The notes: generated from the letters alone by a model not told the origin. DNA of 64,000 nucleotides from Bacteroides luti (GCF_900128905.1 NZ_FQTV01000001.1:186001-250000); one strand, 5' to 3'; counted from the stretch's first letter, positions 1 to 8,945 are shown. Numbers and translations: made by a program.

Positions 1-332
1 ATATCTGTAAGGCTAATTATCTGATATTGGAAGCTAACTATGATTTGGAAATGCTTCGTATGGGACCTTATCCAAAATATCTGAAAGAACGTATTTCTGG
101 TCCTAATGGTCACATGAGTAATACTGATACAGCCGAATTTCTTGCAGAGAATATCAATGAAAACTTAAAATATATCTGGCTTTGTCACCTAAGTAAAGAT
201 AATAATCATCCGGAATTAGCATATAAAACGGTTGAATGGAAATTAAAAAGCAAAGGAGTTATTGTTGGAAAAGATGTGCAACTCATTGCTTTAAAGCGAA
301 GTAGCCCATCTGACTTCTATGAATTTGAGTAA
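1..332 (+). CDS. MBL-fold metallo-hydrolase, C-terminal part (YycJ/WalJ-like), 5' truncated by window edge
   Basis: The frame is open from base 3 through the stop at 330-332, so the first in-window initiator (TTG at 27) is not the true start; the gene begins outside the window. The visible residues include LILEANYD, LRMGPYP, ISGPNGHMSN and a CHLSKDNNHPELA stretch. These resemble the C-terminal third of YycJ/WalJ-type beta-lactamase-fold hydrolases, where a late histidine serves the metal site. The family includes nucleases and other metal-dependent hydrolases, so the substrate is not predictable here. The gene is followed by a tRNA promoter rather than by another coding gene. Confidence 0.75.
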   Translation, partial: ICKANYLILEANYDLEMLRMGPYPKYLKERISGPNGHMSNTDTAEFLAENINENLKYIWLCHLSKDNNHPELAYKTVEWKLKSKGVIVGKDVQLIALKRSSPSDFYEFE

Positions 333-368
333 GACGTAAAACTTTATGCGAGAAAAAAGCCCGATTTA

Positions 369-400
369 TTTGGGAAAATGAAAAAAAACGTCTACCTTTG
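369..400 (+). promoter_or_regulatory. Promoter of the tRNA-Lys pair
   Basis: TTTG at 369-372 and TACCTTTG at 393-400 are separated by 20 bp, matching the Bacteroides sigma-ABfr -33/-7 arrangement. Transcription should start near 405, about 20 nt before the first tRNA. Confidence 0.85.
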
Positions 401-425
401 CAACCGCAAAAAAGAAATAAAATAA

Positions 426-498
426 GCACTCTTAGCTCAGCTGGTAGAGCAATTGACTCTTAATCAATGGGTCCAGGGTTCGAGTCCCTGAGGGTGTA
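426..498 (+). tRNA. tRNA-Lys (anticodon CTT)
   Basis: The 73-nt cloverleaf has acceptor arms GCACTCT/AGGGTGT, a D arm containing AGCTGG, anticodon stem ATTGA/TCAAT with loop CTCTTAA (anticodon CTT), a TTCGAGT T loop and discriminator A. CCA is not encoded. It is the first of two identical copies 99 bp apart, both expressed from the promoter at 369-400. Confidence 0.97.
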
Positions 499-524
499 CT
501 TTTTTCTTCTTATAATTTGCATTT

Positions 525-597
525 GCACTCTTAGCTCAGCTGGTAGAGCAATTGACTCTTAATCAATGGGTCCAGGGTTCGAGTCCCTGAGGGTGTA
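525..597 (+). tRNA. tRNA-Lys (anticodon CTT), second copy
   Basis: The sequence is identical over 73 nt to the copy at 426-498. The spacer between them is 26 bp with no promoter box, so the two are probably co-transcribed and processed. Identity indicates recent duplication or gene conversion. Confidence 0.97.
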
Positions 598-599
598 CG

Positions 600-629
600 A
601 AGGAAGGTTTTAGGACTTTCCTTTTTTTT
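600..629 (+). terminator. Terminator of the tRNA-Lys pair
   Basis: An 8-bp stem (600-607 with 616-623, one G-T pair) is followed by a run of T to about 629. Confidence 0.75.
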
Positions 630-863
630 ATTTATTATACCCACCATATTGCAAGGATAAGATAGGATCATACAGAAATTCTGAGGTGCTGATGTTTTAA
701 TTGATCAATTCTAAAACCTATTTTATCGAGCCAATAAATAGAGAATAGAATATATCTCTAACTCCTTTAAACTACGATCTGAAAGCTTTGACTTTACATT
801 GAACGATTCAGTAGATGCATTTGTAGTTCTTTATCAGAAAATAAACGAATTATTTCGTATACA

Positions 864-969
864 AGTAGCAGATAAGCATAATTAGTAGCAGATTAATTGA
901 CTATATTTTTTATCTACTACTGCCCCAAAAGCCTTTTGATAAACGGTTTCATGATTTTTAGTAGCAGGT
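864..969. repeat. AGTAGCAG short repeat cluster in a non-coding gap
   Basis: The 630-1143 gap holds no recognisable gene. Within it AGTAGCAGAT occurs at 864-873 and 884-893, an inverted near-copy ATCTACTACT lies at 912-921, and AGTAGCAGGT at 960-969. A 48-codon open frame (742-885, + strand, no start codon needed) ends in the same area and may be a gene relic, but it was not recognised. Function of the repeats is unknown. Confidence 0.45.
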
Positions 970-1143
970 GGAAGATGTTTTTTGAAAAATATTTGTTTGA
1001 TGGTAGCTCAATAAATCTTTTAAGCATGAATAATCAGTTTTGCCCAATACGAGTAATCAAATAAAAGGTCTCATAACTATTTGTTAAGGATACTCCTATC
1101 CATTTTTTATGTAATCATCAAACAGAATTCTATAAAAAAACAA

Positions 1144-1169
1144 ATCGTTACAAGAAAACTTGTAACGAT
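1144..1169 (-). terminator. Terminator of the sodium-solute symporter gene
   Basis: Perfect 11-bp stem (1144-1154 with 1159-1169) and an AAAA loop. On the minus strand the hairpin runs into a T-rich tract (plus-strand AAAAAAA just left of it). Confidence 0.85.
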
Positions 1170-1222
1170 CTGCTATTATTTATATTTTTTCATCTAAACC
1201 TATATGGTTTAGAACTAGTAAA

Positions 1223-2860
1223 TTACCAGAAGTAAATGTAGAACAATACACAAATTGCAACTACGCCGAGTGAAGTCAGAACATCTGCAGTACTCCAGCT
1301 TGAACGTGTTTCAGCAATCTGTTCAGGACTCTGAGTTAAGAAAGTAATTCCTTTAAGTTGTTCTTCAGTAGCACTAGGTGTAAAGTAGCTAATTACGTAC
1401 ATAAGAACCATAGTGAATAAGAACAAGAAAATACTAAAGTGTAACCAGTTAATTGCAAGGATCTGTCCGAAGATACTGTCTGCTGGTATGCTGCTAGAGA
1501 ATACCATAAGAGTTAGACGAGATAAACCGATTAAGAAACCAATAAGTAATCCCCATTCTCCGGCCTTAGGAGTTACTCTCTTAGTGAATACACCCAAGGT
1601 AAATACAGCTGCAATTGCAGGAGCAATAAGCGATTGTACATTCTGAAGATATTCATAAAGAACATTTCCTAAACCTCTCATGATTGGAATCCAAACTAAT
1701 CCTAAAAGTACTACAGTAATAGTTGCAATACGACCTACCCAAACAAGACGTTTTTCACTTGCATTAGGATGTTTAATCTTGTAGAAGTCAATAGTAAATA
1801 GCGTTGCTGATGAATTAAAGTGTGCAGCTAATGATGTTACTAGCGCTGCGATGAATCCTACAGTAACAAGTCCTTTAGCACCAATTGGTAATAAGTTAAC
1901 TACCATGCTACCAAATGCTTTATCATTAGAATCAAAATTAAATCCATCTACACCTTTAGCTTTTAAAGCTGCTGCAATCATACCTGGAATAAGGAACATG
2001 AAAACAGGAAGCACTTTTAAGTATCCTGCAAATATTGTACCTCTACGTGCATTTTTCAAGTCTTTTGCAGCAAGAACACGTTGTACAATATGTTGGTCAG
2101 TACACCAGTACCAGAATCCAATGATAGCTGCACCAACGATAACTCCAACACCAGGGAATTGGCTATAGAAAGGATCTGCTGGATCTGAGTGAATTAAGTG
2201 TCTTTTTTCTCCCATGAAAGTCCAGATGGCGTTCCATCCGTCAATAATTCCACCATCACCTAGTTTATACATTCCTAAGAACAAAATAGAGAAAGCACCA
2301 ATAATCAAGATAGGTGTTTGAATAACAGATATCATCATAATACCTTTCATACCTCCAAGAACACTGAAAATACCAGTAAGAAGTACTAACCCAATAGCGC
2401 CGTACCAGAAGTCGATACCCATAATAGTTTCAAGGAAAATACCTCCAGTGAAAGCTGTTACAGATACTTTAGTCAGCACATAACTGATAAGAGTAATAAT
2501 AGACAAGGTTGAACTTGTGTTTTGATTAAAACGTCTTGATAAGAATTCCGGCATTGTAAATACTTTACTGTGAGCATAAAATGGAACAAATACCCATCCT
2601 AAGATAAGAATCATCCAACCTTGCATTTCCCAGTGTGCCATTGCCATGCCGTTTTGTGCACCTGCACCTGCTAAACCAACTAAGTGCTCAGATCCGATGT
2701 TTGCTGCAAATATCGCGGCACCAACCGTTAGCCAAGTTTCACTACGTCCTGAAAGAAAAAAGTCACTTGTGTTGCCTGTTTTATTTTTCATAACCCAAAT
2801 ACAAATACCAATAAGGGCCACGATAAATAAGGCAATAATAGTCCAATCTAAAAATGCCAT
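1223..2860 (-). CDS. Sodium:solute symporter (SSS family, SGLT-like sugar transporter)
   Basis: This 545-aa inner-membrane protein has about 14 hydrophobic segments and the SSS-family pattern: a polar N-terminal segment with FFLSGRS, then GSEHLVGLAG, a conserved GGMKG...SVIQTPI helix pair and an FWYWCTDQHIVQR region typical of the sugar (vSGLT-like) branch. Such proteins import a sugar or polyol with Na+. The start ATG is at 2860 and the length is usual for the family. It faces the FucP-type sugar porter across a 382-bp divergent region, so both may serve one carbohydrate, but no catabolic gene is adjacent. Substrate is undetermined. Confidence 0.9.
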   Translation of the reverse strand: MAFLDWTIIALFIVALIGICIWVMKNKTGNTSDFFLSGRSETWLTVGAAIFAANIGSEHLVGLAGAGAQNGMAMAHWEMQGWMILILGWVFVPFYAHSKVFTMPEFLSRRFNQNTSSTLSIITLISYVLTKVSVTAFTGGIFLETIMGIDFWYGAIGLVLLTGIFSVLGGMKGIMMISVIQTPILIIGAFSILFLGMYKLGDGGIIDGWNAIWTFMGEKRHLIHSDPADPFYSQFPGVGVIVGAAIIGFWYWCTDQHIVQRVLAAKDLKNARRGTIFAGYLKVLPVFMFLIPGMIAAALKAKGVDGFNFDSNDKAFGSMVVNLLPIGAKGLVTVGFIAALVTSLAAHFNSSATLFTIDFYKIKHPNASEKRLVWVGRIATITVVLLGLVWIPIMRGLGNVLYEYLQNVQSLIAPAIAAVFTLGVFTKRVTPKAGEWGLLIGFLIGLSRLTLMVFSSSIPADSIFGQILAINWLHFSIFLFLFTMVLMYVISYFTPSATEEQLKGITFLTQSPEQIAETRSSWSTADVLTSLGVVAICVLFYIYFW

Positions 2861-3242
2861 AATGTTATTACGTGTTTAAAGTAAATATTATATTATATAA
2901 AATTTGTTTTATTTAAATTCTTCAAATAATTTTCTTAATATTAATAATACATAAACGACGAGTTAAAAAATAAACTTGTAGTTATCGATAAAGACATACT
3001 GATTTTAACGCTTCAAAATATCGGTTCATCATTAATATTAGTTCATGAGACAAAAATAATAATTAGTGTAAACAGTACACTTATTTTTTGCATGTTATAT
3101 AACATACTTCATCTATTATCTATAAAAAAGTGAGAATAACATTGAATGTTTCGTAGATAATATTGTTTTTTTTCTTGTTTTATAAAGAAATAGTCACGAT
3201 TTTTGGGCCTGTTTTAAACTAAATTGAAAAATACAAAATGAA
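2861..3242. other. Divergent intergenic region between two sugar transporters
   Basis: AT-rich and without an ORF. The only -7-like box seen for the leftward gene is TATTTTTG (minus strand, 3051-3058), which would give a leader of about 190 nt. No TAnnTTTG box was found for the rightward gene. No clear operator palindrome was identified. Confidence 0.4.
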
Positions 3243-4469
3243 ATGAAGACAAAAGATTCTATTTTTAGCGCACCAAACGGGAAATCATATTTAATACCTT
3301 TTATTCTTGTCACTAGTTTGTTTTTATTATGGGGATTTGCTCATGGGTTATTAGACGTACTAAATAAGCATTTTCAAGGAACTTTTAATATGACAAAAGC
3401 TGAATCAGGACTGGTTCAGTTCTCAACTTATATTGCTTATTTTGTTATGGCACTTCCTGCCGGTTTATTTATGAAAAAGTTTGGTTATAAATGGGGAATC
3501 ATTCTTGGTTTATTTCTATTTGCTTTAGGTGCCTTTGCATTTATTCCTGCAGCATTTGTTGATTCTGCTGTTCCATTTTTGATAGCTCTTTTTGTAATAG
3601 CTTGTGGACTTTGTTTTTTGGAAACTGCAGCTAACCCCTACTCTACAGTGCTTGGCCCACAGGAGTCGAGTGCTCAAAGACTTAATCTATCTCAATCTTT
3701 TAATGGTTTAGGTTGGGTATTAGGACCACTTGTTGGAGGTGCATTAATTTTTGGAGCTGATGAAAAAGATAAGTTTGCTCCTACTTTACCTTATATATTA
3801 GTTGGATCTATTGTGGTAGTGGTTGCTATATTATTTTTGATCGTTAAGCTACCAAATATTCAAGAGAAAAGTGAAGAAGAAGTAAAGAAAGAAACAGAGA
3901 CAACTTCAGTTGAATCCCGTTCTATATGGAGTCATCGTCATTTTGTTTTAGCAGTTATAGCACAATTTTTATACTGTGCTGCTCAAACTGGTATTTTTGC
4001 TTTCTTCATTAATTATGTGATGGAACTTGATTCAAACCTAACTAAGCAAACAGCATCGCAAATGTTATCGCTTGGAGGAATGGCATCCTTAATGATTGGA
4101 CGTTTATCGGGCAGTTTTATTATGAAATGGGCGGCGCCAAATAAGTTGTTAGCTTTATATGCTTTGGTAAATACTGTATGTATGACTTTAGTAATGATGT
4201 CATTAGGACAGTTGTCACTTATATCACTTTATTGCTCTTTCTTTTTTATGTCAATCATGTTTCCTACAATATTTGCACTAGGATTAAGAGGAATGGGTAC
4301 TTTAACAAAAAAAGCATCCTCTTTTATAGTTATGGGTGTTGCTGGTGGTGCATTTAGTCCTATTTTAATGGGGTATATTGGTGAAGCAAATATGGCTATT
4401 GGATTTGTTGTTCCTCTAATTAGTTTTATTTATATACTTTTTTATGCTTTAAAGGGCTATAAATTATAA
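3243..4469 (+). CDS. FucP/GluP-family sugar:H+ symporter (MFS)
   Basis: A 408-aa protein with 12 predicted membrane helices. The N-terminal helix carries FLLWGFAHGLLDVLNKHFQ, the FucP-family signature for L-fucose, glucose/galactose and related porters, followed by the MFS loop motif around GLFMKKFGYKWG and ETAANPYSTVLG in helix 4-5. It would import a hexose or deoxyhexose with protons. It is divergent from the SSS symporter and is closed by a strong terminator just downstream. Assignment to family is secure; the sugar is not. Confidence 0.92.
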   Translation: MKTKDSIFSAPNGKSYLIPFILVTSLFLLWGFAHGLLDVLNKHFQGTFNMTKAESGLVQFSTYIAYFVMALPAGLFMKKFGYKWGIILGLFLFALGAFAFIPAAFVDSAVPFLIALFVIACGLCFLETAANPYSTVLGPQESSAQRLNLSQSFNGLGWVLGPLVGGALIFGADEKDKFAPTLPYILVGSIVVVVAILFLIVKLPNIQEKSEEEVKKETETTSVESRSIWSHRHFVLAVIAQFLYCAAQTGIFAFFINYVMELDSNLTKQTASQMLSLGGMASLMIGRLSGSFIMKWAAPNKLLALYALVNTVCMTLVMMSLGQLSLISLYCSFFFMSIMFPTIFALGLRGMGTLTKKASSFIVMGVAGGAFSPILMGYIGEANMAIGFVVPLISFIYILFYALKGYKL

Positions 4470-4516
4470 AATAAGACAAGATGGATCGATAGGCTGAGCT
4501 TGTAAAAAATAAAGTG

Positions 4517-4547
4517 CCCCAAAAAGTTTTAATTTTACTTTTTGGGG
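4517..4547 (+). terminator. Terminator after the FucP-type gene (possible IS end)
   Basis: Perfect 11-bp stem (CCCCAAAAAGT at 4517-4527, ACTTTTTGGGG at 4537-4547) with a 9-nt loop, followed by TATTTTTAT. The same hairpin could be the left end of a decayed IS (see 4555-4617). Confidence 0.75.
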
Positions 4548-4554
4548 TATTTTT

Positions 4555-4617
4555 ATGTCAAGACACATGTTTGAAGAGAAGTTGAATATAGTTTATTAAG
4601 TAAAAGAGTCCGAATAG
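4555..4617 (+). pseudogene. Possible IS3/IS150-type transposase N-terminal relic
   Basis: From ATG at 4555 the frame reads MSRHMFEEKLNIVY, stop, VKESE, stop. This resembles the opening of helix-turn-helix OrfA proteins of IS3/IS150-type elements, where a basic start is followed by F-E-x-K-L-x-(I/V)-V. The hairpin at 4517-4547 sits where an IS end and leader would be. Nothing recognisable follows up to 4702, and both stops fall within 21 codons, so if correct it is a dead fragment. The match is short and made from memory of the family. Confidence 0.35.
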
Positions 4618-4702
4618 TAATAGCATTTATTTGAGGAATGAACTAAATTGGTTTAAAGTTGTTTTTAATAAAAATTGCATAAGATAATTAAATGGAGCAA
4701 CT

Positions 4703-5125
4703 ATGATATATAATTTTTTATTTTCATCGGAGCCTCGAGATACAAAGAACTCAGTTTTATTGTTGATTGCCAGAATTATTTTTGGTTCATTGCTCCTATA
4801 TCATGGAATTCAAAAATTGGGCTCGTTCTCAGAACTTTCATCTTCATTTCCTGATCCATTAGGTATAGGAAACCAATTATCTCTTAGTTTAGTTATTTTT
4901 GGGGAGTTAGTTTGTTCTTTGGGATTTATTTTTGGACTGTTATACAGGTTAACAATGATTCCCATGATTTTTACTATGGGAATAGCTTTTTTTGTTTTTC
5001 ACAGACAAGACCCTTTTGTTATTAAAGAACTTTCTTTTAATTATTTAGTGGTGTATTTAATAATGTATATTACCGGCCCTGGTAAATATACTATTGATCG
5101 TTTTCTATTTTTAAAGAAAAAATAG
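4703..5125 (+). CDS. DoxX-family membrane protein
   Basis: A 140-aa protein with four hydrophobic segments (about residues 18-36, 55-75, 78-95 and 108-125). Segment 1 contains ARIIFGSLLLYHGIQKL, the DoxX-type R...HG.QK pattern, and segment 2 contains FGELVCSLGFIFGLLYR. DoxX-family proteins are small inner-membrane proteins with proposed links to oxidoreduction or thiol stress; the specific role is unknown. It appears monocistronic. The length is typical. Confidence 0.8.
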   Translation: MIYNFLFSSEPRDTKNSVLLLIARIIFGSLLLYHGIQKLGSFSELSSSFPDPLGIGNQLSLSLVIFGELVCSLGFIFGLLYRLTMIPMIFTMGIAFFVFHRQDPFVIKELSFNYLVVYLIMYITGPGKYTIDRFLFLKKK

Positions 5126-5172
5126 TAAGTAAAATTTTGTTTTTACTAATCAATTTTAAATTAAAAAATATA

Positions 5173-5180
5173 TATATTTG
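5173..5180 (+). promoter_or_regulatory. -7 box for the DUF3332-like gene
   Basis: TATATTTG about 40 nt upstream of the ATG at 5220; no TTTG at the ideal -33 distance. Confidence 0.55.
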
Positions 5181-5219
5181 CGTTTTCTTATTATAGTATT
5201 AACTAAAAAAAATAGAACG

Positions 5220-5768
5220 ATGAGAAAAAGTAAAATGACTTTGGCTTTAGCTATAATTCTTAGCGGTAGCTTTATGTTTAGTTCATGTGTTGGTTCTTTT
5301 ACTCTATTTAATAGATTAGTTTCATGGAATCAGAATGTAAGCGATAAGTTCGTTAACGAAGTAGTATTTCTTGCATTAAATATTGTGCCGGTATATGGTG
5401 TTTGTTATTTAGCAGATGCTTTGGTAATTAATTCTATAGAATTTTGGTCTGGTTCAAACCCAATGGCAAAAGTTGGTGATATAAAGAAAGTAAAAGGCGA
5501 AAATGGTGACTACACTGTTGAAACATTAAAGAATGGTTATTCTATCACTAAAGATGGAAAAAGCATGGATTTATTGTTTAACGAAGAATCTCAGACTTGG
5601 AATGTGGTTTCTGAAGGTGTTAGCACTGAATTGATGAAAATGAAAAAGGATGGAACAGTTCAACTATATTTGCCAAATGGCGGTTCAATGAATGTAACTC
5701 TTGATGCTCAAGGATTAACTGCTGCTCGTCAGGCTACAATGAGTAATGCATATTTTGCAGCAAGATAA
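5220..5768 (+). CDS. DUF3332-like lipoprotein
   Basis: The 182-aa protein is read from the ATG at 5220; an upstream in-frame start at 5178 overlaps the -7 box and is rejected. The N-terminus is a lipoprotein signal (basic RKSK, hydrophobic core, lipobox-like FSSC). After it come the segments LFNRLVSWNQ, KFVNEVVFLALNIVPVYGV and a hydrophobic stretch, then a soluble C-terminal half with alternating charged beta-type repeats (GENGDYTVETLKNGY, KDGTVQLYLPNGG). This fits the uncharacterised DUF3332 family. Probably anchored in the envelope; function unknown. A terminator lies at 5794-5828. Confidence 0.75.
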   Translation: MRKSKMTLALAIILSGSFMFSSCVGSFTLFNRLVSWNQNVSDKFVNEVVFLALNIVPVYGVCYLADALVINSIEFWSGSNPMAKVGDIKKVKGENGDYTVETLKNGYSITKDGKSMDLLFNEESQTWNVVSEGVSTELMKMKKDGTVQLYLPNGGSMNVTLDAQGLTAARQATMSNAYFAAR

Positions 5769-5793
5769 ATATATTTATAGATATGATAAATTA

Positions 5794-5828
5794 AAAGATG
5801 GAGTTGGCTTAAAGTCAGCTCCATCTTT
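5794..5828 (+). terminator. Terminator after the DUF3332-like gene
   Basis: AAAGATGGAG (5794-5803) pairs with CTCCATCTTT (5819-5828), and the stem extends inward with G-T pairs; followed by CTGTTT. Confidence 0.7.
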
Positions 5829-5919
5829 CTGTTTAATAACATTTTAGATCTTTCTATTTATTCTCTGAATATTCTTAAATTCGCAATTTAGCGATTCAAT
5901 AAACCATAATTATTCTTTC

Positions 5920-6339
5920 ATGAAAAAGGTAAAACAACTTATTCTTTTAATTCTAGTTTCTTTTGTTTCAGCATGTAGTCAGACACCTCAAGATAAGGCT
6001 GAGGATGCAGCCGTAAGATTCTCAAAGGCTATGTATGGTTTAAATTTTGATGAAGCTAAAGAGTTTTGTACTCCAGATGCAGAAAAAATCCTTGTTTTTA
6101 TAGCCTCTAATACGAATGATGAAGATCTGAATACATTGAAAAAAGCAGGAGATGTGAAGGTTTCGGTTATTGAAAGTACTGTTTATCCAGGAGATTCAAC
6201 GGCTACTGTTAAACTCAAAATTTCAAATTACGTTCAGCTAAACATGATGGGTGGAAAACCTGCTATTGAAAAGGAAAAACAAGAAGAGGTAGATTTAGTG
6301 AGAATTAATGATAAATGGCTGGTAGATTTACACAACTAG
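5920..6339 (+). CDS. Small lipoprotein, DUF4878/NTF2-like
   Basis: The 139-aa protein begins with a lipoprotein signal: MKKVKQ, a hydrophobic core and SACS as lipobox, cleaved before Cys19. The mature part starts with a helix (AEDAAVRFSKAMYGLNFDEAKEFC) and ends with a beta-rich segment whose last strand is DLVRINDKWLVDL. That helix-then-sheet layout, and the closing K-W-x-V-D-L, match small NTF2-like domains such as DUF4878. A TAAATTCG box at 5876-5883 is a weak -7 candidate. Role unknown; envelope location inferred from the signal. Confidence 0.7.
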   Translation: MKKVKQLILLILVSFVSACSQTPQDKAEDAAVRFSKAMYGLNFDEAKEFCTPDAEKILVFIASNTNDEDLNTLKKAGDVKVSVIESTVYPGDSTATVKLKISNYVQLNMMGGKPAIEKEKQEEVDLVRINDKWLVDLHN

Positions 6340-6364
6340 CAATGAGGTGCGATGTAAAATAGAT

Positions 6365-6460
6365 AATGCCGGTTTTCTTATTGTTGATGCTGCCAAATTT
6401 AATCTCAAAATGAAATCTCCTTTTGAGATTAAATTTAATATAGCCGATAGTTCGGCATTT
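6365..6460 (+). terminator. Nested inverted repeats with terminator after the DUF4878-like gene
   Basis: A perfect 16-bp stem (6395-6410 with 6421-6436, 10-nt loop) is nested inside AATGCCG (6365-6371) / CGGCATT (6453-6459). A separate small hairpin GCCGA/TCGGC (6443-6447, 6452-6456) directly precedes a run of eight T and is a canonical terminator; it competes with the outer stem for bases 6453-6456. Confidence 0.75.
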
Positions 6461-6591
6461 TTTTTGCACCGGACTTTTTCCTCTTCATATTAAAAAAATC
6501 GTTGTAAAATAACCTTTGAAATGAAAGATCAATTTATTCTTTTCTCGATATTTACGGATTCTGTTTATTTCAAGATCGTTCAGAACGTTCA

Positions 6592-8913
6592 TTAGAATGG
6601 ATAACCCACAGCAAAGTGGAAGGCAAAATCACGGCTAAAATCCGGACTAAATATTGGATATCTTTCCTTTCCGGAAGAATATGCCGGGTTGACAGCCTTC
6701 ATACCTCCGTCGAAACGAAGTACAAAATAGTCAAAGTCTAAACGTAATCCCAAGCCATAAGCAAATGCAATCTCTTTATAAAATTTGTTGATCTTAAAAG
6801 CACCTCCCGGCTGATTTTCATAATCCCTGATTGTCCATATATTCCCTGCATCAATGAATGCTGCTCCTTGAACTTTCCAGAACAATTTACTGCGATACTC
6901 CATGCTTAAATCTAATTTCAAATCTCCGGACTGGGTTAGATAATTAATGTTATTATCCGCTCCTTTATAGCTACCGGGACCAAGAGTTCTTACTGACCAT
7001 CCACGTACGCTATTGGCTCCACCCGAGAAGTATCTTTTTTCGAGAGGGAGCACTGCAGTATTTCCATAAGGATAAGCAACTCCAAATGCTGCATGGAAGG
7101 CTAATGAATTTCTTTTATCTATTTCAACATTTTTGGCGAAATCAAAATCACCTTTTACATATTGAGCATAGGCTATATTCAGAATAGAGTAATCTCCATT
7201 CTCTGTTTTTTGCTGATTAACAAGCTTAGATATGCCATATAACAGATTGCCTGCAGATTCCAGATTGATACGTACTGAATATGAATTAGACGCTGTAGTG
7301 TTATTCTGCATTGTCCCCCCAATACTATTGTAATAATAGCTATATCCGCTACGTACAATTAAGTGATTATCATAATTATATTGAAAAATTGAATTGGCTT
7401 TATCCAGATAATCTGCTCTAAACTTAGGCGATATCCATGGAAGGTAAATATAACTAATATCCAACAAATCAATACGATGCTGAACCTTTTGTCTGCGTTG
7501 AGCCCATTTATAACTCCAAGAAGCCGAAGCAATGGTACGTGAAAACTCCGGTCGTAACTGGTAACTATATTGCATACCAAATTCTGTCGTGGCACGAATG
7601 CTTCGGGTAAAGTTCTCCGAAAGAAATGGAAATAAGAAACTTGGAAAATTAATGCTGCTTTCTGCACCGTATTCAGTATAGTTATCATTATTACCGTAAG
7701 CTCCCTGGAGTCCGGAAATAGCTTCATAGGCGCCACGAACCTTAAACATAAACGACTCCGATCCTTTAAATAAGTTTCTGTGGTTGAATGAAATAGAAGC
7801 TGCAGCTCCTAAATCTCCTGCGGAATTAGTTCCTTCCAATTCAAATGCAACAGACTTATGCTTGCTTTTAGTCAGCAGTACATAACAATCAAGTTTTGAA
7901 CTATCTGCTATTTGAGTTTCGAAAAAACGAATATTGGAATACTTTATGGCAGATAATCTCCCTAAGGATGAATAAGTATTCTGAACAGCACGTTCACTAA
8001 ACAATCTGCCTGAATGAATATATGTATTCTCTGTAAGAACTTTAGGACGTAAGTACAATTTATCTTTATAATAAATTGGATAACCTTTATAATGAATTGA
8101 GTCGTTTATCTCAATGCTGCTTAAAGCAGATGATTGAAGCACGTCATAATCCGTAATAAAGTTAACTTTATTTATCCGGTATTGATTATGATTTCTGAGT
8201 TCGTCTGAAGCACTTGCTTTATAAAGAAGCAAATGCATGGTTAAGTTTACCTGATATGTATTACGAACAGTGTCGGCTGTAAAAGTAATGTAATCTTTGT
8301 TGAACTTATAATATCCTTGATTAATCAGGTTATTAGCGATTCGTTGGCGTTCGGCATCAAGTACATTGATATCAAACAACATCCCCTTACTTAGTTTTGT
8401 CTCGGCAGAGTCTTTTTTCAGAATAGCTTCGATGCCTTTGTCTCTTATATCATATTTTAAGCTTTTTACGATATAAGGTTTTCCCGGAACAATTGTGTAA
8501 GTAAGATTAAGTTTCTTTTTCGAAATTTTCTTGCTCGATTTTACTGAGGCACTCATATATCCTTGATTATTAAGTGCTTTTTTAATTTCTTGCTGAGATC
8601 TTATATCCAATCCTTCATCATACAAAACGGGCCCATCTCCTAACCTGCGCCACATTCTGTTTATCCATTTGGAAGAATCTCTTCCTGATAAGTTATAGGT
8701 ATAAAGAGGCACTTTGATTAAACTAAACCATTTGGAATTAGGATTCTGGCGAACATAGCTTTTAAATGGCGCTGGCTTCACTTCACTTTGTTCAGAAACA
8801 ATATTTACTTCGTTTAGCAAATAAGATCCGTCGGGTACGAACTTAGTAAGTGAACATGAACCTAAAGCTAATAATGCAAGAGAAAATATATAAATTTGGG
8901 AGTTTCTTTTCAT
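6592..8913 (-). CDS. tamL: TamL-type lipidated BamA/TamA-family outer-membrane protein
   Basis: The 773-aa protein starts with a lipoprotein signal (LALLALGSC, Cys20), then has POTRA-like repeats between about residues 25 and 330 and a C-terminal Omp85 beta-barrel. The barrel part shows YFSGGANSVRGWSVRTLGPG near residue 630, which carries the Omp85 loop-6 (V/I)RG(W/F/Y) motif, and ends on an aromatic residue (GYPF) as expected for a barrel. Lipid-anchored TamA relatives are characteristic of Bacteroidetes and are thought to act in outer-membrane protein or envelope assembly. It is divergent from the SpoU methyltransferase, with a -7 box at 8946-8953. Confidence 0.88.
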   Translation of the reverse strand: MKRNSQIYIFSLALLALGSCSLTKFVPDGSYLLNEVNIVSEQSEVKPAPFKSYVRQNPNSKWFSLIKVPLYTYNLSGRDSSKWINRMWRRLGDGPVLYDEGLDIRSQQEIKKALNNQGYMSASVKSSKKISKKKLNLTYTIVPGKPYIVKSLKYDIRDKGIEAILKKDSAETKLSKGMLFDINVLDAERQRIANNLINQGYYKFNKDYITFTADTVRNTYQVNLTMHLLLYKASASDELRNHNQYRINKVNFITDYDVLQSSALSSIEINDSIHYKGYPIYYKDKLYLRPKVLTENTYIHSGRLFSERAVQNTYSSLGRLSAIKYSNIRFFETQIADSSKLDCYVLLTKSKHKSVAFELEGTNSAGDLGAAASISFNHRNLFKGSESFMFKVRGAYEAISGLQGAYGNNDNYTEYGAESSINFPSFLFPFLSENFTRSIRATTEFGMQYSYQLRPEFSRTIASASWSYKWAQRRQKVQHRIDLLDISYIYLPWISPKFRADYLDKANSIFQYNYDNHLIVRSGYSYYYNSIGGTMQNNTTASNSYSVRINLESAGNLLYGISKLVNQQKTENGDYSILNIAYAQYVKGDFDFAKNVEIDKRNSLAFHAAFGVAYPYGNTAVLPLEKRYFSGGANSVRGWSVRTLGPGSYKGADNNINYLTQSGDLKLDLSMEYRSKLFWKVQGAAFIDAGNIWTIRDYENQPGGAFKINKFYKEIAFAYGLGLRLDFDYFVLRFDGGMKAVNPAYSSGKERYPIFSPDFSRDFAFHFAVGYPF

Positions 8914-8945
8914 ATAAAGTTGTCTAACTACAATTATTGGACTTA

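Noticed and set aside
742..885. 48-codon open frame in the 630-1143 gap
   Set aside because: Reads like protein (contains DAFVVLYQKINELF) but has no start codon, no promoter, and no family was recognised; a relic cannot be shown.
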